This document shows, one piece after another, positions 44,586 to 54,842 of a stretch of DNA of 64,000 nt. The translations under genes were made by a program, and so were the position numbers. The stretch spans positions 51,719-115,718 of the forward strand of contig NZ_LRUB01000033.1 in the NCBI RefSeq assembly GCF_001550065.1. The letters are read 5' to 3'. This DNA is from Kordiimonas lipolytica (GTDB lineage: Bacteria; Pseudomonadota; Alphaproteobacteria; Sphingomonadales; Kordiimonadaceae). How positions within the stretch are numbered: the stretch's first letter is position 1; each line of letters opens with the position of its first letter. Below the pieces are notes generated by a model, which was given only the letters and a program-made list of their open reading frames with translations, searched no databases and was not told the origin of the DNA.

Positions 44586-45896
44586 GTGACTGACACCCTG
44601 GTAAGCAAAGGACAAAGCAGACACGCGCTGACCGCCAGCACGCTCGCGTTCACTGTGTGTTTCGCTGTATGGACGATCTTCTCGATCATCGGGATCAAGA
44701 TCAAAGCGCAACTGGGGCTCACTGACACCCAGTTCGGTATACTTGTGGCAACGCCGGTACTGACTGGCTCTTTGAGTCGCTTGTTCCTGGGCATCTGGAC
44801 CGACCAGTATGGTGGCCGGATCGTGTACACCATCCAGATGCTGGCTACAGCGGTGGCAGCCTACCTGCTGACACTGGTGACAACGTATGAGATGTTCCTG
44901 GTGGCCGCCCTGGGCGTTGGTCTTGCCGGTGGCAGCTTTGCGGTAGGCGTGGCCTATGTGTCGCGCTGGTTCCCGAAAGAACAACAGGGTACGGCCCTTG
45001 GCATCTTCGGGATGGGTAATGTGGGTGCGGCCATTACAAACTTCGGTGCGCCGATGCTTCTTGTGGCTGTTGGTGGCGCCTGGCAGGGCGTGGCCCAGAT
45101 CTATTCCATTGTGCTGGCGGTCACTGCGGTTCTGTTCTTCTTTTTGACGAAGGATGATCCGGTCCATGCGGCGCACAAGGAAAAGGGCCACAAGCACCCC
45201 AGCTTCATGGAGCAGCTTGAGCCGCTGAAGAACCTGCAAGTATGGCGCTTCTCGCTCTATTACTTCTTTGTGTTTGGTGCTTATGTGGCGCTAGCACTGT
45301 GGCTGCCACGCTATTATGTGGGCGCCTACGGGCTTGAACTCGGCACTGCGGGCATCCTGGCGGCAAGCTATGCCCTGCCCGGGTCCATCTTCCGGGCTCT
45401 CGGCGGCTGGCTGTCTGACAAGGTTGGCGCGCGTACGGTCATGTACTGGACCTTCATCGCAAGCGTGATCTGCACCTTCATCATGTCTTACCCAGCCACC
45501 GACTATACCGTGGCGGGCATCACTGGACCGATCGCCTTCAATATCACCATCCCGCTGGAATTGTTCGTGGCACTGACGATCGTGCTGGGCTTCTTCATGT
45601 CGCTCGGCAAGGCGGCTGTCTACAAGCACATCCCTGTCTACTACCCGGCTCATGTGGGGTCCGTAGGCGGCATGGTTGGCCTGATTGGCGGGCTGGGTGG
45701 TTTCGTGCTCCCGATCGTGTTCGGCATCATGAATGACGTGATCGGCGTTTGGACCAGCTGTTTCATGCTGCTGACGGTGCTGATTGCCATCGCGCTTACC
45801 TGGATGCACTTCGCAATCCAGCGGCTGGAGAAGAAACGCATCCCGGAATTGCGTGGGCCACGCAACTTGCCGGAGCTTGAAGGCCTTAAGGGCTAG
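44586..45896 (+). CDS. narK1: NarK1-type nitrate transporter
   Basis: A 436-residue MFS protein with 12 helices. It has nitrate/nitrite porter motifs GLAGGSFAVGVAYVSRWF and LGFFMSLGKAAVYKHIPVYYP. NarK1-type members act as nitrate/proton symporters. Start GTG with AGGAGG upstream. It is first of the narK1K2GHJI unit, driven by the FNR box at 44503. Confidence 0.92.
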   Translation: MTDTLVSKGQSRHALTASTLAFTVCFAVWTIFSIIGIKIKAQLGLTDTQFGILVATPVLTGSLSRLFLGIWTDQYGGRIVYTIQMLATAVAAYLLTLVTTYEMFLVAALGVGLAGGSFAVGVAYVSRWFPKEQQGTALGIFGMGNVGAAITNFGAPMLLVAVGGAWQGVAQIYSIVLAVTAVLFFFLTKDDPVHAAHKEKGHKHPSFMEQLEPLKNLQVWRFSLYYFFVFGAYVALALWLPRYYVGAYGLELGTAGILAASYALPGSIFRALGGWLSDKVGARTVMYWTFIASVICTFIMSYPATDYTVAGITGPIAFNITIPLELFVALTIVLGFFMSLGKAAVYKHIPVYYPAHVGSVGGMVGLIGGLGGFVLPIVFGIMNDVIGVWTSCFMLLTVLIAIALTWMHFAIQRLEKKRIPELRGPRNLPELEGLKG

Positions 45897-45909
45897 ACCT
45901 CAAGGATGT

Positions 45910-45931
45910 GAGGGGCCCCTTGGGGCCTCTC
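45910..45931 (+). other. Hairpin between narK1 and narK2
   Basis: GAGGGGCCCC pairs with GGGGCCTCTC with one G-U pair on the plus strand. There is no T run, so it is more likely an RNA processing or stabilising hairpin than a terminator. Confidence 0.5.
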
Positions 45932-45979
45932 CCCCAGATTACTTAGGGGTCCCGCGAGGCCTCGTTTAGGAGAGTTCAA

Positions 45980-47617
45980 ATGACTGAACAAGCAACCAAA
46001 TTAGAAGAGAAGGGCCACGACCTTTACGGCTGGAACCCGGACGATGATGTCCAGTGGGCCGAAGCTGGCAAGAAGATCGCGACGCGCAATCTCTGGATTT
46101 CCATTCCAAGCTTGCTGTGTGGCTTTGCAGTATGGCTCTACTGGGGCATCATCACGGTTCAGATGCTGAACCTGGGCTTTCCGTTTGAGCAAAGCCAGCT
46201 CTTTACGCTCGCGGCTATCGCTGGCCTTTCTGGTGCAACACTGCGTATTCCAAGCTCCTTCTTCATCCGCATCGCGGGCGGGCGCTACACACTGTTCCTG
46301 ACCACGGCGTTGCTGATGATCCCTGCTGTCGGAACGGGCTTCCTGCTTCAAGACCCTAACACACCGCTTTGGCAGTTCCAGTTGATGGCACTCCTCTCTG
46401 GCTTTGGTGGCGGCAACTTCGCGTCTTCCATGTCGAACATCAGCTTCTTTTATCCCAAGAAGATCCAGGGCTATGCGCTGGGCATGAATGCGGGCCTTGG
46501 TAACTTTGGTGTCACCACCATGCAGATTGTTGTGCCGCTGGTGATGACATTCGCGCTGTTTGGCGGCGAAAGCATGACGCTGCAGAACACGTCCGGCACC
46601 CTGATCGGCAAAATCCCTGCGGGGACGGAAACCTATATCTTTAACGCCGGCTGGGTGTGGCTGATCGCACTGGTGCCGCTGGCGTTCGCTGGTTGGTTCG
46701 GCCTTAACAACATTCGCGACGAGCATGTGTCGCCGGATGCGGGCTCTGCCCTGCCGGCCTTTGCCAAAATCCTGGGTATGCTGGCGATTGGCCTTGCCAC
46801 CGCAACTTTTGGCCTGTGGCTGATGTTGCCTGCCAAAACCGGTGGGTCCGGCCTTGAGCTCAATAAATGGATTGTCCTGCCGATTGTGATCGCACTCACC
46901 GTTTTCGCGCTGAAGCTGATCCCTGGCAAAATACAGACAAACCTGAAGCGTCAGTTCCAGATTTTCGACAACAAGCACACCTGGGCGATGACGGTGATCT
47001 ACACCATGACCTTCGGCAGCTTCATTGGTTATGCGGCTGCGATGGGTCTGGCGATCAAAGTGGTGTTCGGTTTCCAACACATCATGGTTGATGGTGTGAT
47101 GACCCACAATACAGTGAACCCGAACGGCCCATCGGCCCTGATGTTCGCCTGGATGGGCCCGTTCATTGGCGCACTGATCCGTCCGATCGGCGGTAGCTGG
47201 GCAGACAAGATGGGCGGCGCGAAAGTAACACAAATCATCAGTGTTGTGATGGTGGCCTGTGCGCTGGGCGTGGCCTACTTCATGAAAGCGGCCTACGGTT
47301 CTGCAACACCAGAGGAATATTTCTATCCCTTCCTTGTGCTGTTCATCATCCTGTTCGCAGCCACCGGCATCGGTAACGGCTCCACCTTCCGCACTATCGC
47401 TGTGGTGTTCAACAAGGAGCAGGCGGGCCCTGTCCTTGGCTGGACGTCAGCAGTAGCGGCATACGGTGCCTTCATCATCCCAAAAGTGTTCGGCGAGCAG
47501 ATCAAAGCCACCACGCCTGAGTATGCGCTCTATGGCTTTGCCATCTTCTATGGCGTCTGCATCCTTATCAACTGGTGGTTCTACCTGCGTCCAGGCGCAT
47601 ACGTGAAAAACCCATAA
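45980..47617 (+). CDS. narK2: NarK2-type nitrate/nitrite antiporter
   Basis: A 545-residue MFS protein of the larger NarK2 type with an extended N-terminus (EKGHDLYGWNPDDD) and 12 helices. It has the nitrate signature GLGNFGVTTMQIVVP and a second half FAATGIGNGSTFRTIAVVF. It exchanges cytoplasmic nitrite for nitrate. Its ATG has TTTAGGAGAG upstream. The narK1-narK2 pair resembles the fused or tandem arrangement of Paracoccus and Pseudomonas. Confidence 0.92.
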   Translation: MTEQATKLEEKGHDLYGWNPDDDVQWAEAGKKIATRNLWISIPSLLCGFAVWLYWGIITVQMLNLGFPFEQSQLFTLAAIAGLSGATLRIPSSFFIRIAGGRYTLFLTTALLMIPAVGTGFLLQDPNTPLWQFQLMALLSGFGGGNFASSMSNISFFYPKKIQGYALGMNAGLGNFGVTTMQIVVPLVMTFALFGGESMTLQNTSGTLIGKIPAGTETYIFNAGWVWLIALVPLAFAGWFGLNNIRDEHVSPDAGSALPAFAKILGMLAIGLATATFGLWLMLPAKTGGSGLELNKWIVLPIVIALTVFALKLIPGKIQTNLKRQFQIFDNKHTWAMTVIYTMTFGSFIGYAAAMGLAIKVVFGFQHIMVDGVMTHNTVNPNGPSALMFAWMGPFIGALIRPIGGSWADKMGGAKVTQIISVVMVACALGVAYFMKAAYGSATPEEYFYPFLVLFIILFAATGIGNGSTFRTIAVVFNKEQAGPVLGWTSAVAAYGAFIIPKVFGEQIKATTPEYALYGFAIFYGVCILINWWFYLRPGAYVKNP

Positions 47618-47643
47618 GAAAACAGGGCATCCGGAGACAATCC

Positions 47644-50600
47644 ATGAGCAACTTTATCGACAGGCTCTCATACTTCACCAAATCGCCCGAAACATTCTCG
47701 GACGGGCACGGTATCACAACCGACGAAAGCCGGGATTGGGAAAAGGCCTACCGCGGCCGCTGGGCGCACGACAAAGTCGTGCGGTCAACCCACGGGGTGA
47801 ACTGCACCGGCTCCTGCAGCTGGAAGATCTATGTGAAGAACGGTCTGGTGACCTGGGAAACCCAGCAAACCGATTACCCAAAAACACGGCCAGATCTTCC
47901 GAACCACGAGCCTCGCGGCTGCGCCCGCGGCGCCAGCTACAGCTGGTATCTCTATAGCGCGGCACGTCTGAAGCACCCCATGGTGCGCGGCCGCCTCTTG
48001 GAGCTGTGGCGCAAGGCGAAAGCCGAGCATGGTGATCCAGTTGACGCTTGGGCTTCGATTGTCTCCGACCCGAAGAAGACCCGGGAATACAAACGAGTGC
48101 GCGGCCTTGGCGGTTTCGTGCGGGCAAGCTGGGAAGAAGCCAACGACCTCATCGCTGCGGCGAATGTGTTCACGGCCAAAGAACATGGCCCCGACCGGAT
48201 CATCGGTTTCTCGCCGATCCCGGCCATGTCCATGGTGTCATATGCTGCCGGCAGCCGGTACCTGTCGCTGATCGGCGGCGTGTGTATGTCTTTCTATGAC
48301 TGGTACTGCGACCTGCCACCATCCTCGCCACAAACCTGGGGCGAACAGACAGACGTGCCTGAAAGCGCGGACTGGTATAATTCAGGCTACATCATGGCCT
48401 GGGGCTCGAACGTGCCGCAAACCCGTACGCCGGATGCCCACTTTTTCACCGAAGTGCGATACAAAGGCACCAAGACCGTGTCCGTGACGCCGGACTATTC
48501 CGAAGTCGCGAAACTGACGGACATCTGGCTTAACCCACGCCAGGGGACCGACAGCGCCATGGCGATGGCTATGGGTCATGTGATCCTCAAGGAATTCCAT
48601 GTGGCTGGTAAGTCGGAATATTTCGATGACTATTGCCGCATGTACACCGATATGCCGTTCCTCGTGCGCATGGAGGAGAAGGATGGTCGCCTTGTGCCGT
48701 CGCGTCTCCTCCGTGCATCCGATTTTGAAGGCGCCTTGGGTGAAACTGAAAACGCAGACTGGAAAGCCGCGATCTTCGACGGCAACAGCGACGAAGTGGT
48801 TATCCCCAACGGCACCATTGGCTCGCGCTGGGACAAATCCAAGAAATGGAACCTGGAGCTGAAGAATGTGGCCGATGGCGGCGATGTGTGGCCGAAAGTG
48901 TCGCTGATTGACCGGTCCGATGAAGTCTCTGCCGTGGCCTTCCCATACTTCGGTAACCTGGTGAACGATCAGCCGATCTTTCAGCACACAGACCACGAAA
49001 GCGTGCTTGAGCGCAATGTGCCGCTGAAGACCGTTGAAACCAAGGATGGCCCGGTGAAGGTTGCCACGGTTTATGACCTGATGGTGGCCAACTACGGTGT
49101 CGATCGGGGCCTGGGTGGCAAAAATGTAGCCGCGAGCTTCGACGACGACATCCCCTATACCCCGGCCTGGCAGGAAAAGATTACTGGCGTTGACCGCGCA
49201 AAAGTGATCCAGGTGGCGCGGGAGTTTGCAACCAACGCAGACCAGACCCGCGGCCGCTCCATGGTGATCCTGGGGGCTGCGGTAAACCACTGGTACCATA
49301 TGGACATGATCTACCGGGGTATCATGAACCTCCTGATCATGTGTGGCTGTGTGGGCAAATCCGGCGGTGGTTGGGCCCACTATGTGGGGCAAGAAAAGCT
49401 GCGTCCGCAAACTGGCTGGCAGCCGCTGGCGTTCGGCCTTGATTGGGCTCGCCCACCCCGGCACATGAACTCCACCAGCTTCTTCTATAACCACTCCAAC
49501 CAGTGGCGGTACGAGAAGCTTGGCGTGGATGAAATCTTGTCGCCGCTCGCGGACAAAGACAAATGGAAAGACTATAGCCTCATCGACTGTAACGTCCGGT
49601 CTGAACGGATGGGCTGGTTGCCGTCTGCGCCGCAGCTGAATGAAAACCCGCTCAAAGTGGGCAAGGCTGCGACTGATGCAGGCATGTCTTCTGCGGACTA
49701 TGTGGTTGACAAGCTGAAATCTGGTGACCTGGGCTTCGCCTGTGAAGACCCGGATGATCCAAAGAACTTCCCGCGCAATATGTTCATCTGGCGCTCGAAC
49801 ATTCTTGGGTCTTCCGGCAAGGGCCACGAATATATGCTGAAGCATTTGCTTGGCACCCAGCATGGCCTTCTGGGCAAGGACCTGGGCGACACCGGAGGCC
49901 AGAAACCTAGCGAGGTTGTCTGGCACGATGAAGCGCCGGAAGGAAAGCTGGACCTGGTGGTAACGCTTGATTTCCGCATGTCCACCACGTGCGTGTATTC
50001 AGATGTGGTTCTGCCGTCCGCCACCTGGTACGAAAAGAACGACCTGAACACCTCCGACATGCACCCCTTCATTCACCCGCTGACCCGCGCCGTTGATCCG
50101 GCGTGGGAAAGCCGCAGCGACTGGGATATCTACCGTGGCCTTGCCGAGAAATTCTCGGAAGTCTGCGTTGGTCACCTGGGCGTTGAGAAGGATGTAGTGA
50201 CACTTCCGATCCTGCACGACACCCCGGGTGAACTTGGCCAGGCCCTTGGCGTAACCGATTGGAAGAAGGGCGAATGCGACCCGATCCCGGGCAAAACCAT
50301 GCCAGCCATCATTGAGGTGGAACGGGATTATCCCAACACCTTCAAACGCTTCACGGCCCTCGGTCCACTGATGGCGAACATTGGTAACGGCGGGAAAGGC
50401 ATCAGTTGGAAAACTGAAGAGGAAGTCGAGCTTCTGGGCCGACTTAACGGTATTCATGACGAAGAAGGCGCTAATGAAGGCATGCCGAAGATTGTGTCCG
50501 ATGTGGACGCGGCTGAGGTTGTCCTTTCACTGGCGCCGGAGACAAACGGCCATGTGGCCGTGAAATCCTGGGTAGCGCTTGGTGCCATCACCGGGCGCGA

Positions 50601-51390
50601 ACACACCCACCTTGCAAAGCCAAAGCAGGAAGAGAAAATCCGCTTCCACGACATCAAGCAGCAGCCGCGCAAGATCATTTCATCCCCGACCTGGTCGGGC
50701 CTTGAAGACGAGCATGTCAGCTATAATGCGGGCTATACCAACGTGCATGAATTGATCCCATGGCGCACCCTGACGGGACGTCAGCAGTTCTATCAGGATC
50801 ACGAATGGATGCGTGATTTTGGTGAAAGCCTCTGTGTCTATAAACCGCCGGTCAACACCAAAACGGTGGCGCCAGTGAAAGACAAATACAGCCGGGGCCA
50901 CAAACAGGTGGCGCTCAATTGGATCACGCCGCACCAGAAATGGGGCATTCACTCCACCTACAGTGACAACCTGCTGATGCTGACGCTGAACCGGGGTGGG
51001 CCTGTGGTCTGGCTGTCGGAAATCGACGCCAGGAAGATCGATGTCGAGGATAACGACTGGATCGAACTTTATAACGCCAACGGGGCCATCATGGCCCGGG
51101 CGGTTGTCTCCCAGCGCGTGCCCGAAGGCATGACCATGATGTACCACGCCCAGGAGAAGATGATTAACACGCCTGTCTCCAACACTACGGGCGGTCGGGG
51201 CGGCATCCACAACTCGGTGACCCGTGCGGTTGTCAAACCAACGCATATGATCGGTGGTTACGCGCAGCTCGCATACGGGTTCAACTATTACGGCACGGTC
51301 GGGTCCAACCGCGATGAGTTCGTCGTTGTCCGCCGCGTCGACAACATTGAGTGGGGCGAAGAAGAAGCCTCCACCCAGGCAGCCGAGTAG
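47644..51390 (+). CDS. narG: Respiratory nitrate reductase alpha subunit NarG
   Basis: A 1248-residue catalytic subunit of the membrane-bound nitrate reductase. The N-terminal FS0 cluster ligands are His50, Cys54, Cys58 and Cys93. The Mo ligand Asp is in FYDWYCDLPP (about residue 219), close to the E. coli positions. It binds bis-MGD and reduces nitrate to nitrite at the cytoplasmic face of the inner membrane. Start at 47644 with GGAGACAATCC upstream. Followed by narHJI. Confidence 0.97.
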   Translation: MSNFIDRLSYFTKSPETFSDGHGITTDESRDWEKAYRGRWAHDKVVRSTHGVNCTGSCSWKIYVKNGLVTWETQQTDYPKTRPDLPNHEPRGCARGASYSWYLYSAARLKHPMVRGRLLELWRKAKAEHGDPVDAWASIVSDPKKTREYKRVRGLGGFVRASWEEANDLIAAANVFTAKEHGPDRIIGFSPIPAMSMVSYAAGSRYLSLIGGVCMSFYDWYCDLPPSSPQTWGEQTDVPESADWYNSGYIMAWGSNVPQTRTPDAHFFTEVRYKGTKTVSVTPDYSEVAKLTDIWLNPRQGTDSAMAMAMGHVILKEFHVAGKSEYFDDYCRMYTDMPFLVRMEEKDGRLVPSRLLRASDFEGALGETENADWKAAIFDGNSDEVVIPNGTIGSRWDKSKKWNLELKNVADGGDVWPKVSLIDRSDEVSAVAFPYFGNLVNDQPIFQHTDHESVLERNVPLKTVETKDGPVKVATVYDLMVANYGVDRGLGGKNVAASFDDDIPYTPAWQEKITGVDRAKVIQVAREFATNADQTRGRSMVILGAAVNHWYHMDMIYRGIMNLLIMCGCVGKSGGGWAHYVGQEKLRPQTGWQPLAFGLDWARPPRHMNSTSFFYNHSNQWRYEKLGVDEILSPLADKDKWKDYSLIDCNVRSERMGWLPSAPQLNENPLKVGKAATDAGMSSADYVVDKLKSGDLGFACEDPDDPKNFPRNMFIWRSNILGSSGKGHEYMLKHLLGTQHGLLGKDLGDTGGQKPSEVVWHDEAPEGKLDLVVTLDFRMSTTCVYSDVVLPSATWYEKNDLNTSDMHPFIHPLTRAVDPAWESRSDWDIYRGLAEKFSEVCVGHLGVEKDVVTLPILHDTPGELGQALGVTDWKKGECDPIPGKTMPAIIEVERDYPNTFKRFTALGPLMANIGNGGKGISWKTEEEVELLGRLNGIHDEEGANEGMPKIVSDVDAAEVVLSLAPETNGHVAVKSWVALGAITGREHTHLAKPKQEEKIRFHDIKQQPRKIISSPTWSGLEDEHVSYNAGYTNVHELIPWRTLTGRQQFYQDHEWMRDFGESLCVYKPPVNTKTVAPVKDKYSRGHKQVALNWITPHQKWGIHSTYSDNLLMLTLNRGGPVVWLSEIDARKIDVEDNDWIELYNANGAIMARAVVSQRVPEGMTMMYHAQEKMINTPVSNTTGGRGGIHNSVTRAVVKPTHMIGGYAQLAYGFNYYGTVGSNRDEFVVVRRVDNIEWGEEEASTQAAE

Positions 51391-51401
51391 GAGATAAGCT
51401 C

Positions 51402-52955
51402 ATGAAAATACGTGCACAAATCGGCATGGTCCTAAATCTGGACAAATGCATTGGCTGTCACACGTGCTCGGTCACATGTAAGAACGTGTGGACCAGCCGG
51501 GAAGGCGTGGAATATGCCTGGTTTAATAATGTGGAAACCAAGCCGGGCGTGGGGTATCCCCGCGAATGGGAAAACCAGGACCGCTGGAATGGCGGTTGGG
51601 AGCGCAAGACCAGCGGCAAGATCCAGCCGAAGATCGGCGGCAAGTTCCGCGTGCTGGCGAATATCTTCGCCAACCCGGACCTGCCGGAAATCGACGACTA
51701 TTACGAGCCGTTCACTTTCGATTACGCCCATCTGCAGAATGCGCCGGAAATGAAAACCGTGCCAACCGCGCGGGCGCATTCTGTCATCACCGGCCAGAAG
51801 ATGGACAAGCCCGAATGGGGCGTGAACTGGGAAGAAATCCTGGGGGGTGAGTTCTCCAAACGGTCGAAGGACTATAACTTCAAGGATGTCGAAAAAGATA
51901 TCTATGGCCAGTTTGAAAATACCTTCATGATGTATCTGCCCCGGCTGTGTGAACATTGCCTGAACCCGACCTGTGCGGCGGCGTGCCCATCGGGCGCGAT
52001 CTACAAGCGCGAGGAAGATGGCATCGTTCTGATCGACCAGGACAAATGCCGCGGCTGGCGCATGTGTGTCTCGGGCTGTCCATACAAGAAGATCTATTTC
52101 AACTGGCAGTCGGGCAAATCCGAAAAATGCACCTTCTGCTTCCCGCGCATCGAGAACGGCGAACCAACGGTTTGTTCCGAAACCTGCGTGGGCCGGATCC
52201 GCTATCTGGGTGTGATGCTCTATGACGCGGATAGGATTGAGGAAGCTGCATCGACTGCAGACGAGGGCGATCTTTATGAAGCCCAAACTGATATCTTCCT
52301 GAACCCGAACGATCCCGCTGTCATTGAGCAGGCGCGCAAGGACGGTATCCCGGACAGCTGGCTCGAGGCCGCCAAGAACTCGCCTGTTTACAAGATGGCG
52401 ATGGAATGGAAAGTAGCCTTCCCGCTGCACCCTGAATATCGCACGTTGCCGATGGTTTGGTACATCCCGCCGCTGTCGCCGATCCAGAGCGCTTACGCTG
52501 AGGGTAAAATTGATGGCGACGACATCATGCCAGACGTCAAGAGCCTGCGCATTCCGGTGAAATATCTGGCCAACATGCTGACAGGGGGCAAGGAAGAACC
52601 TGTGGTGCATGCGCTTGAGCGCATGATGGCCATGCGCAGCTACATGCGGTCCAAAACTGTGGGCGGCGAAGGCAATGTGGACGTGCTTGGCCGGGTGGGG
52701 TTGGACGAACGAACCGTAGCCGACATGTATCGGATCATGGCGCTGGCCGACTATGACGACCGTTTCGTCATTCCTACCAACCACCGTGAATATGCAGGCA
52801 AAACGCCGTTCGACAACGAAATCGCGTTCGAGAGCCGGTCGGCTTGCGGCTTCAGCTTCGGTAACGGCTGTAGCGGCGGTAGCGCCCGTTCGGGTGGCCT
52901 GTTCGGCGGCAAAACCCACAAGAACACCATGTCCGGCAATGTAAGGAGAGGCTAA
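51402..52955 (+). CDS. narH: Nitrate reductase beta subunit NarH
   Basis: A 517-residue electron-transfer subunit. It has four cysteine clusters: CIGCHTCSVTC, CEHCLNPTCAAACP, CRGWRMCVSGCP (with Trp in the third cluster as in NarH) and CTFCFPRIENGEPTVCSETC. It carries electrons from NarI to NarG. TAGGAGA precedes the ATG, and its stop overlaps the narJ start (TAATG). Confidence 0.97.
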   Translation: MKIRAQIGMVLNLDKCIGCHTCSVTCKNVWTSREGVEYAWFNNVETKPGVGYPREWENQDRWNGGWERKTSGKIQPKIGGKFRVLANIFANPDLPEIDDYYEPFTFDYAHLQNAPEMKTVPTARAHSVITGQKMDKPEWGVNWEEILGGEFSKRSKDYNFKDVEKDIYGQFENTFMMYLPRLCEHCLNPTCAAACPSGAIYKREEDGIVLIDQDKCRGWRMCVSGCPYKKIYFNWQSGKSEKCTFCFPRIENGEPTVCSETCVGRIRYLGVMLYDADRIEEAASTADEGDLYEAQTDIFLNPNDPAVIEQARKDGIPDSWLEAAKNSPVYKMAMEWKVAFPLHPEYRTLPMVWYIPPLSPIQSAYAEGKIDGDDIMPDVKSLRIPVKYLANMLTGGKEEPVVHALERMMAMRSYMRSKTVGGEGNVDVLGRVGLDERTVADMYRIMALADYDDRFVIPTNHREYAGKTPFDNEIAFESRSACGFSFGNGCSGGSARSGGLFGGKTHKNTMSGNVRRG

Positions 52956-53641
52956 TGCGTACGTTCAAAATCATGGGCATGCTGCTTGCCTACCCAACGG
53001 AAGACCTGCAGCAACATATGGATGAACTCAAGGCCGTGATTGCGGAAGAGAAGCTCATTCCGGCCAAGGTCATGAAGCCGCTCTTTGGTTTTATGGATGA
53101 TCTGGCCCGCCGGAACCTGATGCGGGTACAGGAAGACTATGTGGCCAACTTCGACCGCTCGCGGGCGCATTCGCTTTATCTGTTCGAGCATGTCCACGGC
53201 GAAAGCCGCGACCGCGGCCAGGCTATGGTGGACCTGATGGACCTCTATAAGAGCCACGGCTTTGAACTGGCGGCCCGGGAACTGCCGGACTATCTGCCAC
53301 TGTTCCTCGAATTCCTGGCGGTCCTGCCGTTTGAGGAAGCCAAGGAACTTCTGGCTGAGACAGTTCATATCCTCGGCGCCGTGGGTGCCAAGCTCAAGGC
53401 CAAGAAGCTGGGCTATAGCCACGTATACCGCGCACTTGAAGCTTTGACGGATGCGAAGGCGGACGAGAAGTTTGTCGAACAGGCGCTTATCGACGCCGAA
53501 CAGGAAGACACCAGTTTTGAGGCGCTGGACAAACAGTGGGAGGAGACGCCTGCTTTCGACGGCGATGCGTCCTGCGCTGTGTGCCCATCTGCGACCCGCC
53601 ATCAAGGCACGGCCCCAGCCGCGCCAAACGCTCAGCGATAG
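52955..53641 (+). CDS. narJ: Nitrate reductase assembly chaperone NarJ
   Basis: A 228-residue helical TorD/NarJ-family chaperone that helps Mo cofactor insertion into NarG. Its motif FDRSRAHSLYLFEHVHGESRDRGQ is conserved. Its ATG overlaps the narH stop, so translation is coupled. Confidence 0.95.
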   Translation: MRTFKIMGMLLAYPTEDLQQHMDELKAVIAEEKLIPAKVMKPLFGFMDDLARRNLMRVQEDYVANFDRSRAHSLYLFEHVHGESRDRGQAMVDLMDLYKSHGFELAARELPDYLPLFLEFLAVLPFEEAKELLAETVHILGAVGAKLKAKKLGYSHVYRALEALTDAKADEKFVEQALIDAEQEDTSFEALDKQWEETPAFDGDASCAVCPSATRHQGTAPAAPNAQR

Positions 53642-53650
53642 GAGGCAAGA

Positions 53651-54334
53651 ATGTCAGCTTATCTCAATGATTTCTTCTTCGGGATTTATCCCTATCTTGC
53701 CATCGTCATCATGGTGCTTGGGTCTATCCTCAGGTACGATCAGGATCCCTATAGCTGGAAAGCGGGCTCCAGCCAGCTTCTCCGCTCAAAAGGCATGCGA
53801 GCGGGCAGCAACCTGTTTCATGTGGGCATCATCCTGCTGTTCTTTGGCCATTTTGTCGGGCTTTTGACGCCAGAATCTGTGTACCACCTGGTTATGACAG
53901 CGGCTGTGAAGCAAAAGATGGCCATGATTGCAGGCGGCATCTTCGGCACGCTCTGCTTCATTGGAATGACCATTCTTCTGGTGCGCCGCCTGACCGACCC
54001 ACGTATCCGAGCCACCAGCAAGCCGGCGGACATCATGATTCTTCTGGTGCTTTACGTTCAATTGATTCTCGGGCTCGCCACCATTCCGGCGTCTGCCCAG
54101 CATGCAGACGGCAGCTCAATGATCGCACTCGCCAACTGGGCCCAGCATATCGTGACCTTCCGGGGCGGTGCAGCGGATTTCGTGTTGCATGAGCCGCTGG
54201 TGTTCAAGCTGCATATCGTGCTTGGGCTGACGATCTTTGTGCTCTTCCCCTTCACCCGGCTGGTGCACATCCTGTCCGCCCCGATCAAATATATCTTCCG
54301 GTCTGGCTACCAGATCGTGCGCCGGAGGGCCTGA
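53651..54334 (+). CDS. narI: Nitrate reductase gamma subunit NarI
   Basis: A 227-residue cytochrome b subunit with five transmembrane helices. Heme-binding His residues lie in NLFHVGIILLFFGHF and in the C-terminal FKLHIVLGLTIFVLFPFTRLVHI. It oxidises quinol and anchors NarGH. Confidence 0.95.
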   Translation: MSAYLNDFFFGIYPYLAIVIMVLGSILRYDQDPYSWKAGSSQLLRSKGMRAGSNLFHVGIILLFFGHFVGLLTPESVYHLVMTAAVKQKMAMIAGGIFGTLCFIGMTILLVRRLTDPRIRATSKPADIMILLVLYVQLILGLATIPASAQHADGSSMIALANWAQHIVTFRGGAADFVLHEPLVFKLHIVLGLTIFVLFPFTRLVHILSAPIKYIFRSGYQIVRRRA

Positions 54335-54337
54335 GCC

Positions 54338-54790
54338 ATGCCGATCTTCGTCAACAAAACCGAAATCACGGACGATGACGTGTTCAAGGAAATGCAGTTT
54401 CACCCGGCCGCAACCAGGGAGGCCGCCCGCGATGAGGCGGCCAAGGCCCTGTTGATCCGGGAACTGCTGCGTCAGGAGGCACAGGAAAAGGGGTTTCTGG
54501 CCAAAGACGCGGAAGAAGAAGCTCTCGATGCCGGGATCATGAAGCTGATCCAGTCTGAAGTGACAGCTCCCGAAGCCACGCCGGAAGTCTGTCGCCATTA
54601 TTATGATCATAACATCGAGCGGTTCAGTGCCGGGGAAGGGGCCAAAATGCCGCTTCCCTTCAGTGAGGTGGAGCCGCGCATCCGTGATTATCTGCACACC
54701 AGGAGCATTCGCCATGGAATTCAGTCTTACATACTGGACCTTGCTGGAAGGGCAAAGATTGCGGGCTTTGATCTCGCGGCTGCGCTCTAA
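54338..54790 (+). CDS. PpiC/SurA-like chaperone lacking the parvulin domain
   Basis: A 150-residue protein directly after narI. The N-terminal half (VNKTEITDDDVFKEM, ALLIRELLRQEAQEKG) and the C-terminal half (LPFSEVEPRIRDYL) match the flanking helical domains of PpiC-type isomerases found after narI in pseudomonads. The ~90-residue parvulin domain expected between RFSAGEG and PFSEVEP is absent. It is therefore not an active isomerase by this reading but may still bind NarGHI as a chaperone. Confidence 0.75.
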   Translation: MPIFVNKTEITDDDVFKEMQFHPAATREAARDEAAKALLIRELLRQEAQEKGFLAKDAEEEALDAGIMKLIQSEVTAPEATPEVCRHYYDHNIERFSAGEGAKMPLPFSEVEPRIRDYLHTRSIRHGIQSYILDLAGRAKIAGFDLAAAL

Positions 54791-54842
54791 GGTGTCGCGT
54801 TTCAATTTGCATATCGCCTGAGCGGTGGCATAGAGGTGCACC

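Noticed and set aside
48382..49926. Long antisense frame in narG
   Set aside because: It is complementary to a conserved, fully intact narG and shows the His/Arg-rich composition of a shadow frame in G+C-rich DNA.
51432..52919. 495-codon antisense frame in narH
   Set aside because: It lies opposite the conserved Fe-S clusters of narH and has no independent support.
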